Positions 1 to 9,363 of a DNA stretch of 19,239 nucleotides are shown here, one piece after another. The notes under the pieces are model-generated. The model was not told the origin of the DNA. It did not search any database and saw only the letters and a program-made list of their open reading frames with translations. Origin of the DNA: Gonium pectorale (lineage: Eukaryota; Chlorophyta; Chlorophyceae; Chlamydomonadales; Volvocaceae). Position numbers and translations under genes: made by a program. Positions within the stretch are counted from its first letter, which is position 1. Each line of letters opens with the position of its first letter. Where the stretch lies: assembly GCA_001584585.1 (NCBI GenBank), contig LSYV01000009.1:3084210-3103448 (forward strand), read 5' to 3'.

Positions 1-2826
1 CACGGCGTTCGATCGTACATGAGTAACGCCACGGCGAGCCACATGTCTTCAGCTGCCGCCGCCGCCGGCTGGGCGCAGCCGCCGCCGCCGCACCACCTCG
101 CCGCCCCCGGGTATGCCAGCACCTCTGGCGGCGCCGCGGGCGTCGGTGGCGGCCCCAGCCCCAGCGTGGCCTCCAGCCAGTTCTCCAACCTGGCGGCGCC
201 GTACATGCAGTACTATCCCGTACCGCTGTACTACGCACACCAGCATCACCAGCTGGCGGCACGCCACGCGCAGCGGCTGCAGCAGCGCCACGCGTACGAA
301 CGGCTTATGTACGGCAGCAGCGTGCGGGGACCGCTGCCGGCCGCTACCGCCGCAGCCGTCTCCGGGGCCGGGCTCCTGCCGCCCATGGTGCCGCCGTCAG
401 CGTACGGCCGGGCGGTCGGCCTGGGCGCCTCGAGCCTGGCACCGGCGGGCGGCAGCGACTGGTACGGCGGCGGCCGCGGGGCGCAGGACTCCGTCGGCGG
501 TCCACCGTACGGCATGCACGGAGGCAGTGTGCCGTACCCTGGTGCCGGCGGCGCCCTCGTACCGCCAGGCTACCCGCAGGCGGTGGCGCCGCACTGGGAG
601 CCCGGGCCGGTGGCCGCCCGTCCGTCGCTCAGCGGGGGTGCGGTTGGCGGCGCCGGCGGGGCGGAGCCCCCCAGGTGCCCCACCGATGCGGGTGGCGGCA
701 GCCGACCATCACCCGTGGTCGCCGCGGGTGAGGGTGGTGCGGCAGGAGGCCACGCCGGGGAAGCGGTCGCAGCATTAGCAGCAGCAGCAGGAGCAGCAGC
801 AGGAGCAGCAGCAGGAGCAGCAGCAGGAGCAGCAGCGGGGAGCGAAGCGCCCGGGGCCCGGTCGGTACCCTCGCATGGCCCCGCCAGGCAGCTCCCCCTG
901 GGCGCTGAGGACGCCGCGGCAGCAGCTCCGGACGGCGCGGCGGGCGGGATTGGAGCCGAAGCCGGCGGCGGCCTCGGCGGCAGGGCTTCGCTGTACGGCG
1001 GGCCCTCGCACGGCCCGACCGCGGAGCCGTGGCTGGTATCCGGGCGAGGGCTGGGTGCCCCCGCTTGCGAGGCCCCGGCGGGGGAGGCTGCAGCGCCGGG
1101 CGCCTCGGCCGCGGGTGCGGCTGCGCGGGGCAGCGGAAGCTTCGTGGTGGTGGCGGGGGAAGGTGGCGAGGGCAGCGCCGCTGGGCCGGCGGGCAGCCAC
1201 CCGAGGGCAGCTGCTGCTGGCGGCGGCACGGGGGCCTGCACGGCCCGCGGCGCCGGCAGCGGTGCCATGTGCGGCGCCGAGTCCGGCAGCGGCAGCGGCA
1301 GCGGGGTGGCGGGTGGTGTCGGGGGCTGCGGCTCCGACATCCTGGACATGCGCGGACTGGACCTCCACCTGGACCCCCACCCCGGCCCCGACCACGAGCC
1401 CGGTCTGGGCGCCTCACCCGCGCCCTCCGCAACCGCCCCATCAGCCAGCAACCTCAGCGGCGACAGGCCGCCCCACAGCCAGCACCACCTGGGCCTCGGC
1501 GTTGGGATCGACCTGGGGCTGGATCCATACCTGGATCCGCACGCCAGCCCGGGTTTGGATCACGTGGATTCCGACCTAGACGACCCTCTGGGCTTGGGCG
1601 GCTTCGTGGAGCTGCCGCCCCATCCGCACCCGACCCCGACCTGCCGCCCGGCTCCGCACTTCCGGGACGCCGAAGGGCTGGAGACCGTGCCGCTGGAGGA
1701 GGACGCGGACGGCTTCGGCTTCGGCCTGGTGCCGGCAGCCGCGCCGCAGCCGGCAGCGGGGCGAGGCGTGGCCGCGGGCGTGGGAGCATGGGTGGGGTCG
1801 CTGGCGGCGGCTGGGGCGAGGGGGCGGGGGTCGGCTGCGGCGAGGCACCCCCGCCTGGGCGCCGCGATGGACGCGTCGCAGCTGGCAGCGGCCCCAGCGC
1901 CATCGCCCGCGGCGGAGGCTGCACAACCACCGCTGGTCCCACAGCCACAGCCTCAGCCGCAGCAGGCGTGGCGGCAGCGGCCCCAGGAGGCGTCGCAGCC
2001 AGCCTGCAGCCCTGGCGGCGAGGGTGCGAGCGATCCCTCCGCCTCCCAGATGTACTACAGCACGGATTACTACCCTGCTATGGACAGCTCATATTACGGT
2101 CTCGACGAGTACGGCGCGCACGAAAATGCGTACGGAGTGTACGACTACGGCGGCTGTGGCTTTCCCGTTGAGGCGGGGCCGCCACCCTCCTACCTGCAGC
2201 CTCCCCACTCCGGCCGTGGGAACGGGAACGGGAACGGCGCTGCGCCGTTGCCATCGCAGCCCCAGCCGCATCATCTCGGGCTGGCGGGCCGCCACCCGAC
2301 TCGCTCCCGCCTCCATGCGCCGGCCACTCCATTCCTCCCCGGGCCGCCAGAGCTGGGCGCAGGGGATCCGCACCCTGCCACTTCCCTCCGCGCTTCCGTA
2401 TTCGGCGCCACCGGTCCTCACGCTTCACACGCTAACGGTGGCGCGCTGTCGGTGGCGGGCCCGTCCTCATCCGCAGCCGCCGCTGACGTCGCTGCAGCGG
2501 CGGCGTCCGCCGCCGTCACAGTCACGCCCGCGCTGTCGCTGCCCACCAACGAGACGTCTGAGCTGCAGGTCCGCATGGCCGCCGGCCACTCGCTGCTGCA
2601 CTCGCTGTACGAGGCGCGCGACGACACCGTGCAGCACCGGCTGCGGCAGCAGAGGCACGCGAGGGCGGTAGGGGCGGTGACAGCGGTGGCAGCGATTGGG
2701 GCGGCCGCCGGGGCGGGGGCCGAGGGCGGAGGAGGCGGGGCGGCCTGGGGCGGCGGCAGCGAGTGGGGCGGTGGGGGCGGGGGCGGCTTCGGATGGGCGC
2801 CACCTGGCGCGGGGCCGGGCGTGTAA
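1..2826 (+). CDS. 3' part of a gene for a large low-complexity Ala/Gly/Pro-rich protein, unrecognised
   Basis: The frame is open from base 1, so the first Met codon (19-21) may be internal; counting from it, 935 residues remain. No enzyme or fold is recognisable. In order (residues from that Met): a Tyr/His/Gln-rich patch around 60-100 (motifs PYMQYYPVPLYY and HQHHQLAARHAQRLQQRH); Gly/Ala/Pro-rich sequence; a (GAAA)n run near 255-275; two related acidic-aliphatic segments of the form LDxxLDPHxxPGxDH near 445 and 500; a Tyr-rich stretch near 677-712 (MYYSTDYYPAMDSSYYG); and a more ordinary segment near 845-880 (TNETSELQVRMAAGHSLLHS then LYEARDDTVQHRLRQQRHAR) that could form a helix, followed by a Gly-rich tail. 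The sequence suggests a mostly disordered scaffold or regulatory protein; this is inference. Long open frames on the other strand here are composition shadows. The stop codon overlaps a perfect splice-donor consensus (see findings), so the true C-terminus may lie elsewhere. Confidence 0.7.
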   Translation, partial: HGVRSYMSNATASHMSSAAAAAGWAQPPPPHHLAAPGYASTSGGAAGVGGGPSPSVASSQFSNLAAPYMQYYPVPLYYAHQHHQLAARHAQRLQQRHAYERLMYGSSVRGPLPAATAAAVSGAGLLPPMVPPSAYGRAVGLGASSLAPAGGSDWYGGGRGAQDSVGGPPYGMHGGSVPYPGAGGALVPPGYPQAVAPHWEPGPVAARPSLSGGAVGGAGGAEPPRCPTDAGGGSRPSPVVAAGEGGAAGGHAGEAVAALAAAAGAAAGAAAGAAAGAAAGSEAPGARSVPSHGPARQLPLGAEDAAAAAPDGAAGGIGAEAGGGLGGRASLYGGPSHGPTAEPWLVSGRGLGAPACEAPAGEAAAPGASAAGAAARGSGSFVVVAGEGGEGSAAGPAGSHPRAAAAGGGTGACTARGAGSGAMCGAESGSGSGSGVAGGVGGCGSDILDMRGLDLHLDPHPGPDHEPGLGASPAPSATAPSASNLSGDRPPHSQHHLGLGVGIDLGLDPYLDPHASPGLDHVDSDLDDPLGLGGFVELPPHPHPTPTCRPAPHFRDAEGLETVPLEEDADGFGFGLVPAAAPQPAAGRGVAAGVGAWVGSLAAAGARGRGSAAARHPRLGAAMDASQLAAAPAPSPAAEAAQPPLVPQPQPQPQQAWRQRPQEASQPACSPGGEGASDPSASQMYYSTDYYPAMDSSYYGLDEYGAHENAYGVYDYGGCGFPVEAGPPPSYLQPPHSGRGNGNGNGAAPLPSQPQPHHLGLAGRHPTRSRLHAPATPFLPGPPELGAGDPHPATSLRASVFGATGPHASHANGGALSVAGPSSSAAAADVAAAAASAAVTVTPALSLPTNETSELQVRMAAGHSLLHSLYEARDDTVQHRLRQQRHARAVGAVTAVAAIGAAAGAGAEGGGGGAAWGGGSEWGGGGGGGFGWAPPGAGPGV
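766..837 (+). repeat. GCA/GGA triplet repeat encoding an (Ala3-Gly)n run
   Basis: The 12-bp unit GCAGGAGCAGCA is repeated about four to five times after a short GCA run. In the coding frame it gives alternating Ala3-Gly blocks. Other frames of the same DNA would give Gln/Glu- or Ser/Arg-rich runs, so the tract is expected to be length-polymorphic. Triplet runs of this kind are common in volvocine coding sequence. Confidence 0.85.
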
Positions 2827-3423
2827 GTGTGGCCTGGGCGGAGGGCGTGTGTACGTTTGCCGCGTGCTGCGGGTTGCGTCTTGTGTGGCGTTGAACCTTT
2901 GTGGCGCAGCATTGAAGGGTTGGGTTGGCGCGGGCGCGGGCAGTTTGCCCGCCCAGCCGTCGCAGCCCCGCGCTGGGTGTGCGGTCGGCGCGGCGCGGTC
3001 GTCTGCTGTCCGCTGCTCCCGGCGCTGTGGGCGCTGTGGCGCTGCGTGTGCTTGCAGGCGCTGGGGTCACGGGTCAGCCCCCCAGCATGATGCGTTGTGC
3101 GCTGCGGTACAGTTGGCTGCGTGGCGACTTGTACGTGCGTTACTTTATCAATGGGATCGCCGCCGGGAATCGTACGACCGGCCATCAGCACCAGCAGCAC
3201 AGTGGCATGGGAGCTAGGCGGCCGGCTCGGCTCGGTTCTGGCCAGTGCGGATTCGGCGTATGTGTCAAAAACGATGCGGCACCTGAGCGTCACGGCCCTC
3301 GCACGGTCGCCCATTTGCGGGCCTGGGTCCCTGGGTCCAGGTCGCAGGTGCTTGTCAGGAGTCGGCGGCTGCGCGTGTGGGCTGTGTGTTGGTGGGTGCA
3401 GCAGTCAGTGCGCCGGGTGCGGT

Positions 3424-3470
3424 AGGCGCCACCACTACTCTCGACGCGGTGGCGCCACCCGGTGGCGCCT
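3424..3470. repeat. Nested inverted repeats (AGGCGCCACC / GGTGGCGCCT)
   Basis: AGGCGCCACC at 3424-3433 is the exact reverse complement of GGTGGCGCCT at 3461-3470. The same 9-mer also occurs inverted at 3448-3456 and again in direct orientation at 3451-3459. The RNA could therefore fold into at least two alternative GC-rich hairpins: 3425-3433 with 3448-3456, or 3424-3433 with 3461-3470. It lies in the presumed 3' UTR. Function is unknown. Confidence 0.7.
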
Positions 3471-4449
3471 GCGCGCACGTCGTTGCGCGTGATTGCGGCC
3501 CCTCCCTGTAGCTGTGCTTGGATGTCCTTGCAGTGAGAGGCGGGCTGCCATACCGACACGGTCCGGCACGGTGCGTCCTTCTGGGGCCGTGTGTGCGGCT
3601 CCTGGGGCTGAGAATGTACCGAAAAGCTGCGAACAGCGGCATCGATGACTGCCGGAGTGCCGGTGTCGCTTGCCAGGCGGGCAGGAGGGCAGGTGGGAAG
3701 GCAGAGATCGTGTGCGGGGACAGCTCGCGATCCGTGTGCGTGTGCCCAGCGAGTCCCAGCTCCCCGGTCAGTTGGGCGCCATGAGTGTGTCCTCGTGCTG
3801 TATGGTGGATGGCCGGTGCATGGTTGCCACAGAGGAAAACGGAGAGCTTGCAATTGTTGCAAAGTGTGTCGGATTACCTGTCGGGAGCTGCCCCCGTCTA
3901 GGTAGCTCGCTATCTGATTGTGCAGCGAGCGGCCCACAGATTGCTCCCCAGTCAGGAAACCGACTCTTTGCGCCAGTGCACTTTGCACTGCCACAGGAGC
4001 ACCCCGCTGCAGCCACCAGCGTTCGAAATGCCCCAGACGCCTGTGTCGCCTGGTCAACCACCCTCCCAGGTCCTCAAGGAAAAGGTCGCACTATGCCAGC
4101 GCCCCGTCCTGGGGATGCACCGAAACCGACTAGAGGTTAAGTCCTGCTTGACACTTGCGTGGCGTGGATGTGGGCTCTCCACAGGCTCTTAGCAGTCAAG
4201 GACGGGCACTCCGTGTTGTGCGTGTCTGGCATGGCATAGACATCTGCACTCCCCTCCTAACCCCCCAAACCCCGCATACATCTAAGTTTCTGTACCGGTA
4301 TCATCAGTCATAGCTGATATGAGTCTAGCGTAGACGCAGCCCTTGCCCTGATCGCGCTCTCTTGGCGGCGACAGCGGGCGTGGCAAGGCCTCAGGACACG
4401 CTCCAACTCCCGATCCTGTTTTCCTCAACGATAATCATAGTAAGCCTTT

Positions 4450-4454
4450 TGTAA
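4450..4454 (+). promoter_or_regulatory. Candidate polyadenylation signal TGTAA
   Basis: TGTAA is the usual poly(A) signal of Chlamydomonas and relatives. Apart from the copy overlapping the stop codon at 2822-2826, this is the first TGTAA I find downstream of the first gene. It sits where the sequence turns AT-rich. Use of this site would imply a 3' UTR of roughly 1.6 kb, which is long but not unusual for the group. A 5-mer can occur by chance. Confidence 0.45.
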
Positions 4455-4737
4455 ATCCTAGCCTAGATATAGACGTAAAAAAGTTTAGCGAAGTGCGCAT
4501 CGCTTAACGACCAGGCGGGCCATTCATGACTCTACTCAATCAGCGAGTGCACAAACGGACGAGTCAGAGCCATCCGGAAGCCGAGAAGCAAATGCAAAGC
4601 TAAGAAAGCTGGTCTGTTGGGTTGATTATTACTCTATGGCGCACATAGGTACGGGTTGTCACTAGTGCACACTTTCCAGCGCAGGGTCTCGCCTTCCCCT
4701 GAACCCTGCGGTTGGGTGAGACAGCAGAAGTCCCGCG

Positions 4738-4745
4738 CTATAAAC
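4738..4745 (+). promoter_or_regulatory. Weak TATA-like element (CTATAAAC)
   Basis: A TATA-like octamer lies about 450 bp upstream of the proposed transporter start codon and is followed by a short CTATGTCCT direct repeat. It is one of few TATA-like sequences in the spacer. Its use would imply a 5' UTR of about 420 nt. Support is positional only. Confidence 0.2.
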
Positions 4746-5132
4746 TATGTCCTCTATGTCCTCAAGCAATTGCGCAAATGCAAACGTGGGAAGTAGTGCC
4801 TTAAGCCTAATGACATCGAGCGTAGCTTTCAAAGTGCAACCGACGAGCGTGGATCCTGAAGTACCATCTCCGTCCCCTCCTCGCCTGCACTCTCAGGTTC
4901 GGGCGGCAGAGCAGCAGTGACGGGGGCGTACTATATCAACTGAGCTCTTGATGACTAAACTTGTCCGGCGATCACGACAGAGCAGTTTGATGTGCCAAAC
5001 TTCATCCGCTTTACGTACAACCGTTTTTAGTTTTTGGCAGCTTTATCTTCTATTCCCATACGCACGGGAAGTGCAACACCGCTACTGCAATTAGTAGGAA
5101 ACCCGTGCCGAAGGCTTGACCGGGTGCTCTCA

Positions 5133-5147
5133 ATGTCCAGCGAGTAG
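5133..5147 (+). promoter_or_regulatory. Possible upstream ORF (Met-Ser-Ser-Glu-stop)
   Basis: An ATG at 5133 opens a four-codon frame ending in TAG at 5145-5147. It lies 49 bp before the ATG at 5197 and in a different frame. If the transcript starts upstream of 5133, this is the nearest upstream ORF and could lower initiation at the main start. The transcription start is not known. Confidence 0.3.
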
Positions 5148-5196
5148 TCATCTGCGCTTCGGACAGCAGTGCGGCCGAGTTTGCGGCGTGTCGGAC

Positions 5197-8100
5197 ATGC
5201 CCGGCGCACTTCGGGACGTGGATAAAAGCGGATTCTGGGCAAGGCTGACGTTTGGCTTCCTCAACCCTCTGCTTCGGCAAGCGGCTTCTGGGAGCGGCTT
5301 GGCCCAGCACGATGCGGCCTTCCTGCGCCCCCCGCGCGACGACCCAGCCCGGCTTGCGGGTGTCTTCGAGGCCACTTACGTACGTGGCGAAAACCGAGCA
5401 GCAATGGGAGTGCCCCAGTTTCGCCACGCTACGCTCGGTGCGCTTACTCCGCCGCGGCCCTCCGCCTCAGGCGCAAACTTCGGCTGAGCGTGAGCACTGC
5501 AACCACGGTGCCAGCAGCGGGGGCCCGAAAGAAGACACGCGGGTCACGCCTGCTGGTCGCAGCTCGTGGCTCAGCCGTAGCCCGTGGGGCACGCCCCTGG
5601 CAGGCACGCTGCTTCGGTTGCACTGGCAACCGCTGCTGTGGTCACAGCTATGCTGCATCGGCGAAGTGGTACAAGCGTGAGCCACGCACGATAGCAAATA
5701 GGACGCCTGGCTGGACCCGCTTGCATGCGCCATGGCTGGACCGCCCGGGCTACCGCATCATCAGTCGCCCCCCCCCAGCCGTGTGCACATGGCCGTGGCT
5801 GGCCTTGCTTACGCAGTGTCAAAATCTGCGCAATGCACTTGTTGATGCAAAACGGCCCGACAATGGCATGGTACCGCGCTCCTACCCTTTTCAGGCTGGT
5901 GACCCCCGTGCTGCTGAGAGAGTTCCTCCGCTGGCTGGAGGTAGGTGGCTGGGGCGGGCGCGAGGGGGCGTCTCACTCTTGAGGTATCGCACTTCCATGC
6001 ATGCCTACAGTGGCGGCTGTAACAACGGTCACCAGTCGGCACTTGATCTCTGGGATGTAAGTGGCGACTGCAAAGTAGAGCCCATCGGGAATCAGCATCC
6101 AGGAGCTGCGGGCCAACAGGCAGGAGGTGGGGTGGACGGCCGATACCACAGTAGCCGGTGCTGCTATGCGCGTTTGCAGCCTAGATACCTACCTGGGTGC
6201 ATGGACAGCATCTGTACGGCTGGAGCCGGCAGTGGCATGCGTGGCCATTGGGGCCAGGACAGGGCGGCGCACGGAATGCCCATCCTATTGATTGGGCAAT
6301 GCGTTCGCATAACTGATGCCCGTGCGCGCCCTTCACAGTGGGGATACCCCCCTACCCCCCCTACCCTCCCCTACCCCCCCGTACCCCCCCTACCCCACCC
6401 CACCCTACCCGGCACGCAACCAGGGCGATGGCGCTCCAGTGTGGCGGGGCTGGGTGCTGGCGGCTGCGCTGGGCATCTGCGGCATCTCTATCCCTCTCAT
6501 GATGCACCACAGTATCTGGTACGAGACTGGATAAATGAGTTGTGTCCGATGTCTGTGCAGTGTGCCCGATGTCTGTGCAGTGTGTCCGATGTCTGTGCAG
6601 TGTGCCCGATGTCTGTGCAGTGTGTCCGATGTCTGTGCAGTGTGCACGCTTGGCCACCCCGACTGATTCCGTGTGTGGCATGCGACGGTCGCTACCTGTC
6701 CGCACGCATCATGTTCCGGCCGTGCTACACCGTGACTCGTTGAGCGCTACGCTAGTCCGCTCAGTCCACTCGGCACTCTGGTTTCCGGGGTAGCCCCGTC
6801 AATCCGTCGTTTGATCGGCATGTTGTGCACAGGTTTGGCTCACGTGCGGGCCTGGCGATGCGGCAGCAAGTGGTGGCGGCGATCCACGCCAAGGTGGGGA
6901 CCTGGAGCGACCATGGGCAGGGAAGGATGTAGGGAGCTTCACGAATCCCGCAGCCGCCATTGTTCTTGAGGGTGCGCCCCGCCCTGCGAGGTTTTGGTCC
7001 AGAGCTGGCCACATTTTGAGCCTACCTGGAGGCCTTACGCCGCAAACCGACATGCAGGCGCTCCGCCTCAGCTCCACGAGTACGGTGCCCGCTGCTGCTG
7101 CGCCCCCCGCCGCCGGTGAGGATGCCGCCTCGGGCGGCGGCGCGGGGCTGTCCCCTGGCTACATCAGCACGCTCATCGGCGCGGACGTACGGCGCTTCGA
7201 CGACTGCATGCCGTACTGGCCGTACCTGCTGGCCAGCCCGCCGCAGCTCCTTGCGGTGCTTGTAATGGTACGGCACAGGCGTAGCGCGAGATGTGAGTGC
7301 CACTGGTTCTGCTGTACCTCGACCTAGCACGATTGCTTGGGTCTAACGTGCAACCAAGGCCGTTCTGCCGCTCCGCTGCCAAGGGTTATCCCCGGCTGCC
7401 GACGAGACTAAGAAAAGAATAGACAACGGGCTTGTGACCCGGGGCCGTGAATGCCCAGCCCTCAATCGCTGCGCAGGCATGTTGGACAGTTGCTTTCGAG
7501 CGGGCATGCTCAGCGTGAACCGCGGAGCACGGTTTGGTTTAATGTTCCCTCGCTCGCCGCTGTGAACATTACAGGGCGTACAGCTGTGCGGCCGCGCGTG
7601 CGGCTGTCAGAGAAGTCGCTAGCCAGCGCTTTCCCGCTCGCGCAGAGCATATGTCGCGTCTGGCTCTGCCCGCCCCGCTCTCTTGTCTTTTCCCGCACGT
7701 CCCCCGCCGCACCCTCCCAGCCACTGATGTGATTTACAATTCCCGGGCGGGCATAGAGCCGTGCGTTCTAGGCAAACAAAGCCGCTTCTGTCCCCCATCG
7801 TCATCATCAGGTTGGCCTGGAGCTGGACTTCGTATCGTCGGTGGCGGGTGTGGCCACCAGCCTCGCCATCATCCCGCTGCAGGGGTTGCTCACCACACAC
7901 ATCAGCGACCTCAGGTGGGCGCTCTTTCCCATTAGCGCAGTATCGCAGAACCTTACTGTACGTTGCGGGCCTGTACTTCGGCTATGGTACCCATCTGCAT
8001 TGGCGCACAAGCTCGCGTTGTGGGGGCCCCTCGCTCGCAGGACCGCCCGCGCTCGCTGTACGGACGAGCGGGTGCGCGTGATGGCGGAGGCGGTGGAGGG

Positions 8101-9332
8101 CATGATGACGGTCAAGATGTGCGGACTGGAGGTGCGACCGCAGCCATAACGTACACGCACACGCACACGCACACGCACACATCGGGATGGATGGGTTGGG
8201 AGGAAGGCGTTGGGGCTTTGAGGCACCCGCAGTCTGTAGGATAGGGGCACCTGGCATCAGCAGGAGGCTAATGGACACCAGGGTCTGTTGACGGTGCTCC
8301 TGTGGGAGGGGGCGGCACACGGCCTCTGTTGTGCGTGAGCTGCGGTGAGTGGAAGCCCTCAGCAAGAAGCCCCTCGCTTGCGAATGTTACCGGCCCCGAG
8401 CCGCATCCAATCGCTCAGCTCGAGGCAGACATGCAGCGCATCCCAGCGTGCGTACGGCACAAGTCGCCCAGCCGCAGATCCCAAGCAATGCCGTACGTTG
8501 TTTCGGCTTGCACGGTGCGCCCACTCCCTCTGATTGGTGTGCATGCGCCCGCAGGGGATGTTTGAGCGGCGCCTGCTGGGCCTCCGAGCGCGGGAGGAGC
8601 GGTACGTGCGCTGGGCCTCCCGCATCCGGGCGCTCAACCTGGCCCTTTTCACCTCCGTCTCAGCCATCGTCTCGTTTGTGACATTCAGCGTTCATCGGTG
8701 CGTCCGGATTTTTGGTTGAGAAAACGGAAATGTTTGTGCTACACATACATGGCGGCGGCGGCTGCAGTGGGGTACCACCTCAAGCCCAACGTGGTCCATG
8801 CGATGCATCCCCATGCAGGCGGTCCGCGTCTCGAACGGACGTGTAACGTATCGCTTATAACCTGTGTCACCCTTAAACCGCCCACCGTTGATTTATCCCT
8901 GCCGGCACTCCCCACATATATGCAGTGCACGCCATGGCTCCTTGGACGTGGCCTCCGTGTTCTACACGCTGAGCCTGCTGCAGCTGCCCGCGGGCTACCT
9001 GGTGCACAACTTCACTACAGGCAGGTCGGGGTGGTGGTAGTGGTGGTGCGGGGAGTGGTAGCGGGCGCGAGCAGGGCGCATGCCAGAACTCGGCGCTACT
9101 GCGTAGAACTAACCGTTCCATGTGTCCGGATGGCAGCTTTATCGCGGCCAAGCCAGAACCTCCTGATCCGTGCAGTCGAGGTGGCTAGCCTGTGCGGGGG
9201 TGTGTGCTACTGACCGGCCACGCACGCACCTCCGCGACAGGCCTGCAGTACACCACGGAGCTGGGCGTGTCGCTGTCGCGCATCCAGGCCTTCCTGGCCT
9301 TGCCCGAGCCCCCGCAGCCTCCAATGCAGCAA

Positions 9333-9363
<31 letters not shown>

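Larger units (their letters stand above)
2827..5132 (+). other. 3' UTR of the first gene and intergenic spacer
   Basis: About 2.3 kb without a convincing gene. From 2827 to about 4130 the DNA is still GC-rich and is best read as 3' UTR (or, if the donor at 2823 is used, an intron plus further exon). Open frames here on both strands have no recognisable motif. From about 4140 to 5130 the composition becomes visibly more AT-rich and stop codons are frequent in all frames. This second part should contain the end of the upstream transcript and the promoter of the ABC transporter. No tRNA, transposon end or second gene was seen. Confidence 0.55.
5197..9308 (+). other. ABCC N-terminus and TMD1 (exons 1-10 and start of exon 11)
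   Basis: Exons: 5197-5379, 5471-5676, 5895-5940, 6424-6518, 6833-6893, 7058-7267, 7811-7914, 8041-8131, 8555-8697, 8926-9020, then 9241 onward. Every junction keeps phase and rebuilds family motifs. Exons 2+3 give [20 protein letters not shown]. Exons 4+5 give [17 protein letters not shown]. Exon 6 has ADVRRFD, exon 8 [17 protein letters not shown], exon 9 [14 protein letters not shown], and exons 10-11 [20 protein letters not shown] then QAFL. The cytoplasmic loop before ADVRRFD has an Ala/Gly-rich insert of roughly 25 residues. Exon 6 could instead end at 7261; both donors (GTAATG, GTACGG) keep phase. Confidence 0.85.

Noticed and set aside
570..1451. Long minus-strand open frames opposite the first gene (also 629-1441 and 775-1395)
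   Set aside because: Pro/Arg/Ala or Cys/Leu runs are the complement of the GC-rich, triplet-repeat coding strand. There is no independent motif.
1029..2171. 380-codon + strand frame overlapping the first gene
   Set aside because: Arg/Gly-rich frame shift of the same DNA. The 19-2826 frame is far longer and has sensible composition blocks.
2418..3314. 298-codon minus-strand frame
   Set aside because: Low-complexity Pro/Ala/Ser-rich, half antisense to the first gene, with no family features and no supporting splice or poly(A) signals that I can see.
3290..4057. 255-codon minus-strand frame in the spacer
   Set aside because: No recognisable motif and Arg/His/Thr-rich composition typical of random GC-rich DNA. 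It could be real but I cannot support it.
6344..6410. Interstitial telomere repeat
   Set aside because: Units are irregular CCCC(C)TA rather than the CCCTAAAA expected for these algae.
6541..6640. CRISPR array
   Set aside because: Direct repeats are contiguous with no spacers, within a eukaryotic intron.
5490..6743. 417-codon open frame on the + strand
   Set aside because: It runs through exons 2-4 and their introns in a frame that never matches the ABCC alignment and starts from GTG. It is a shadow.
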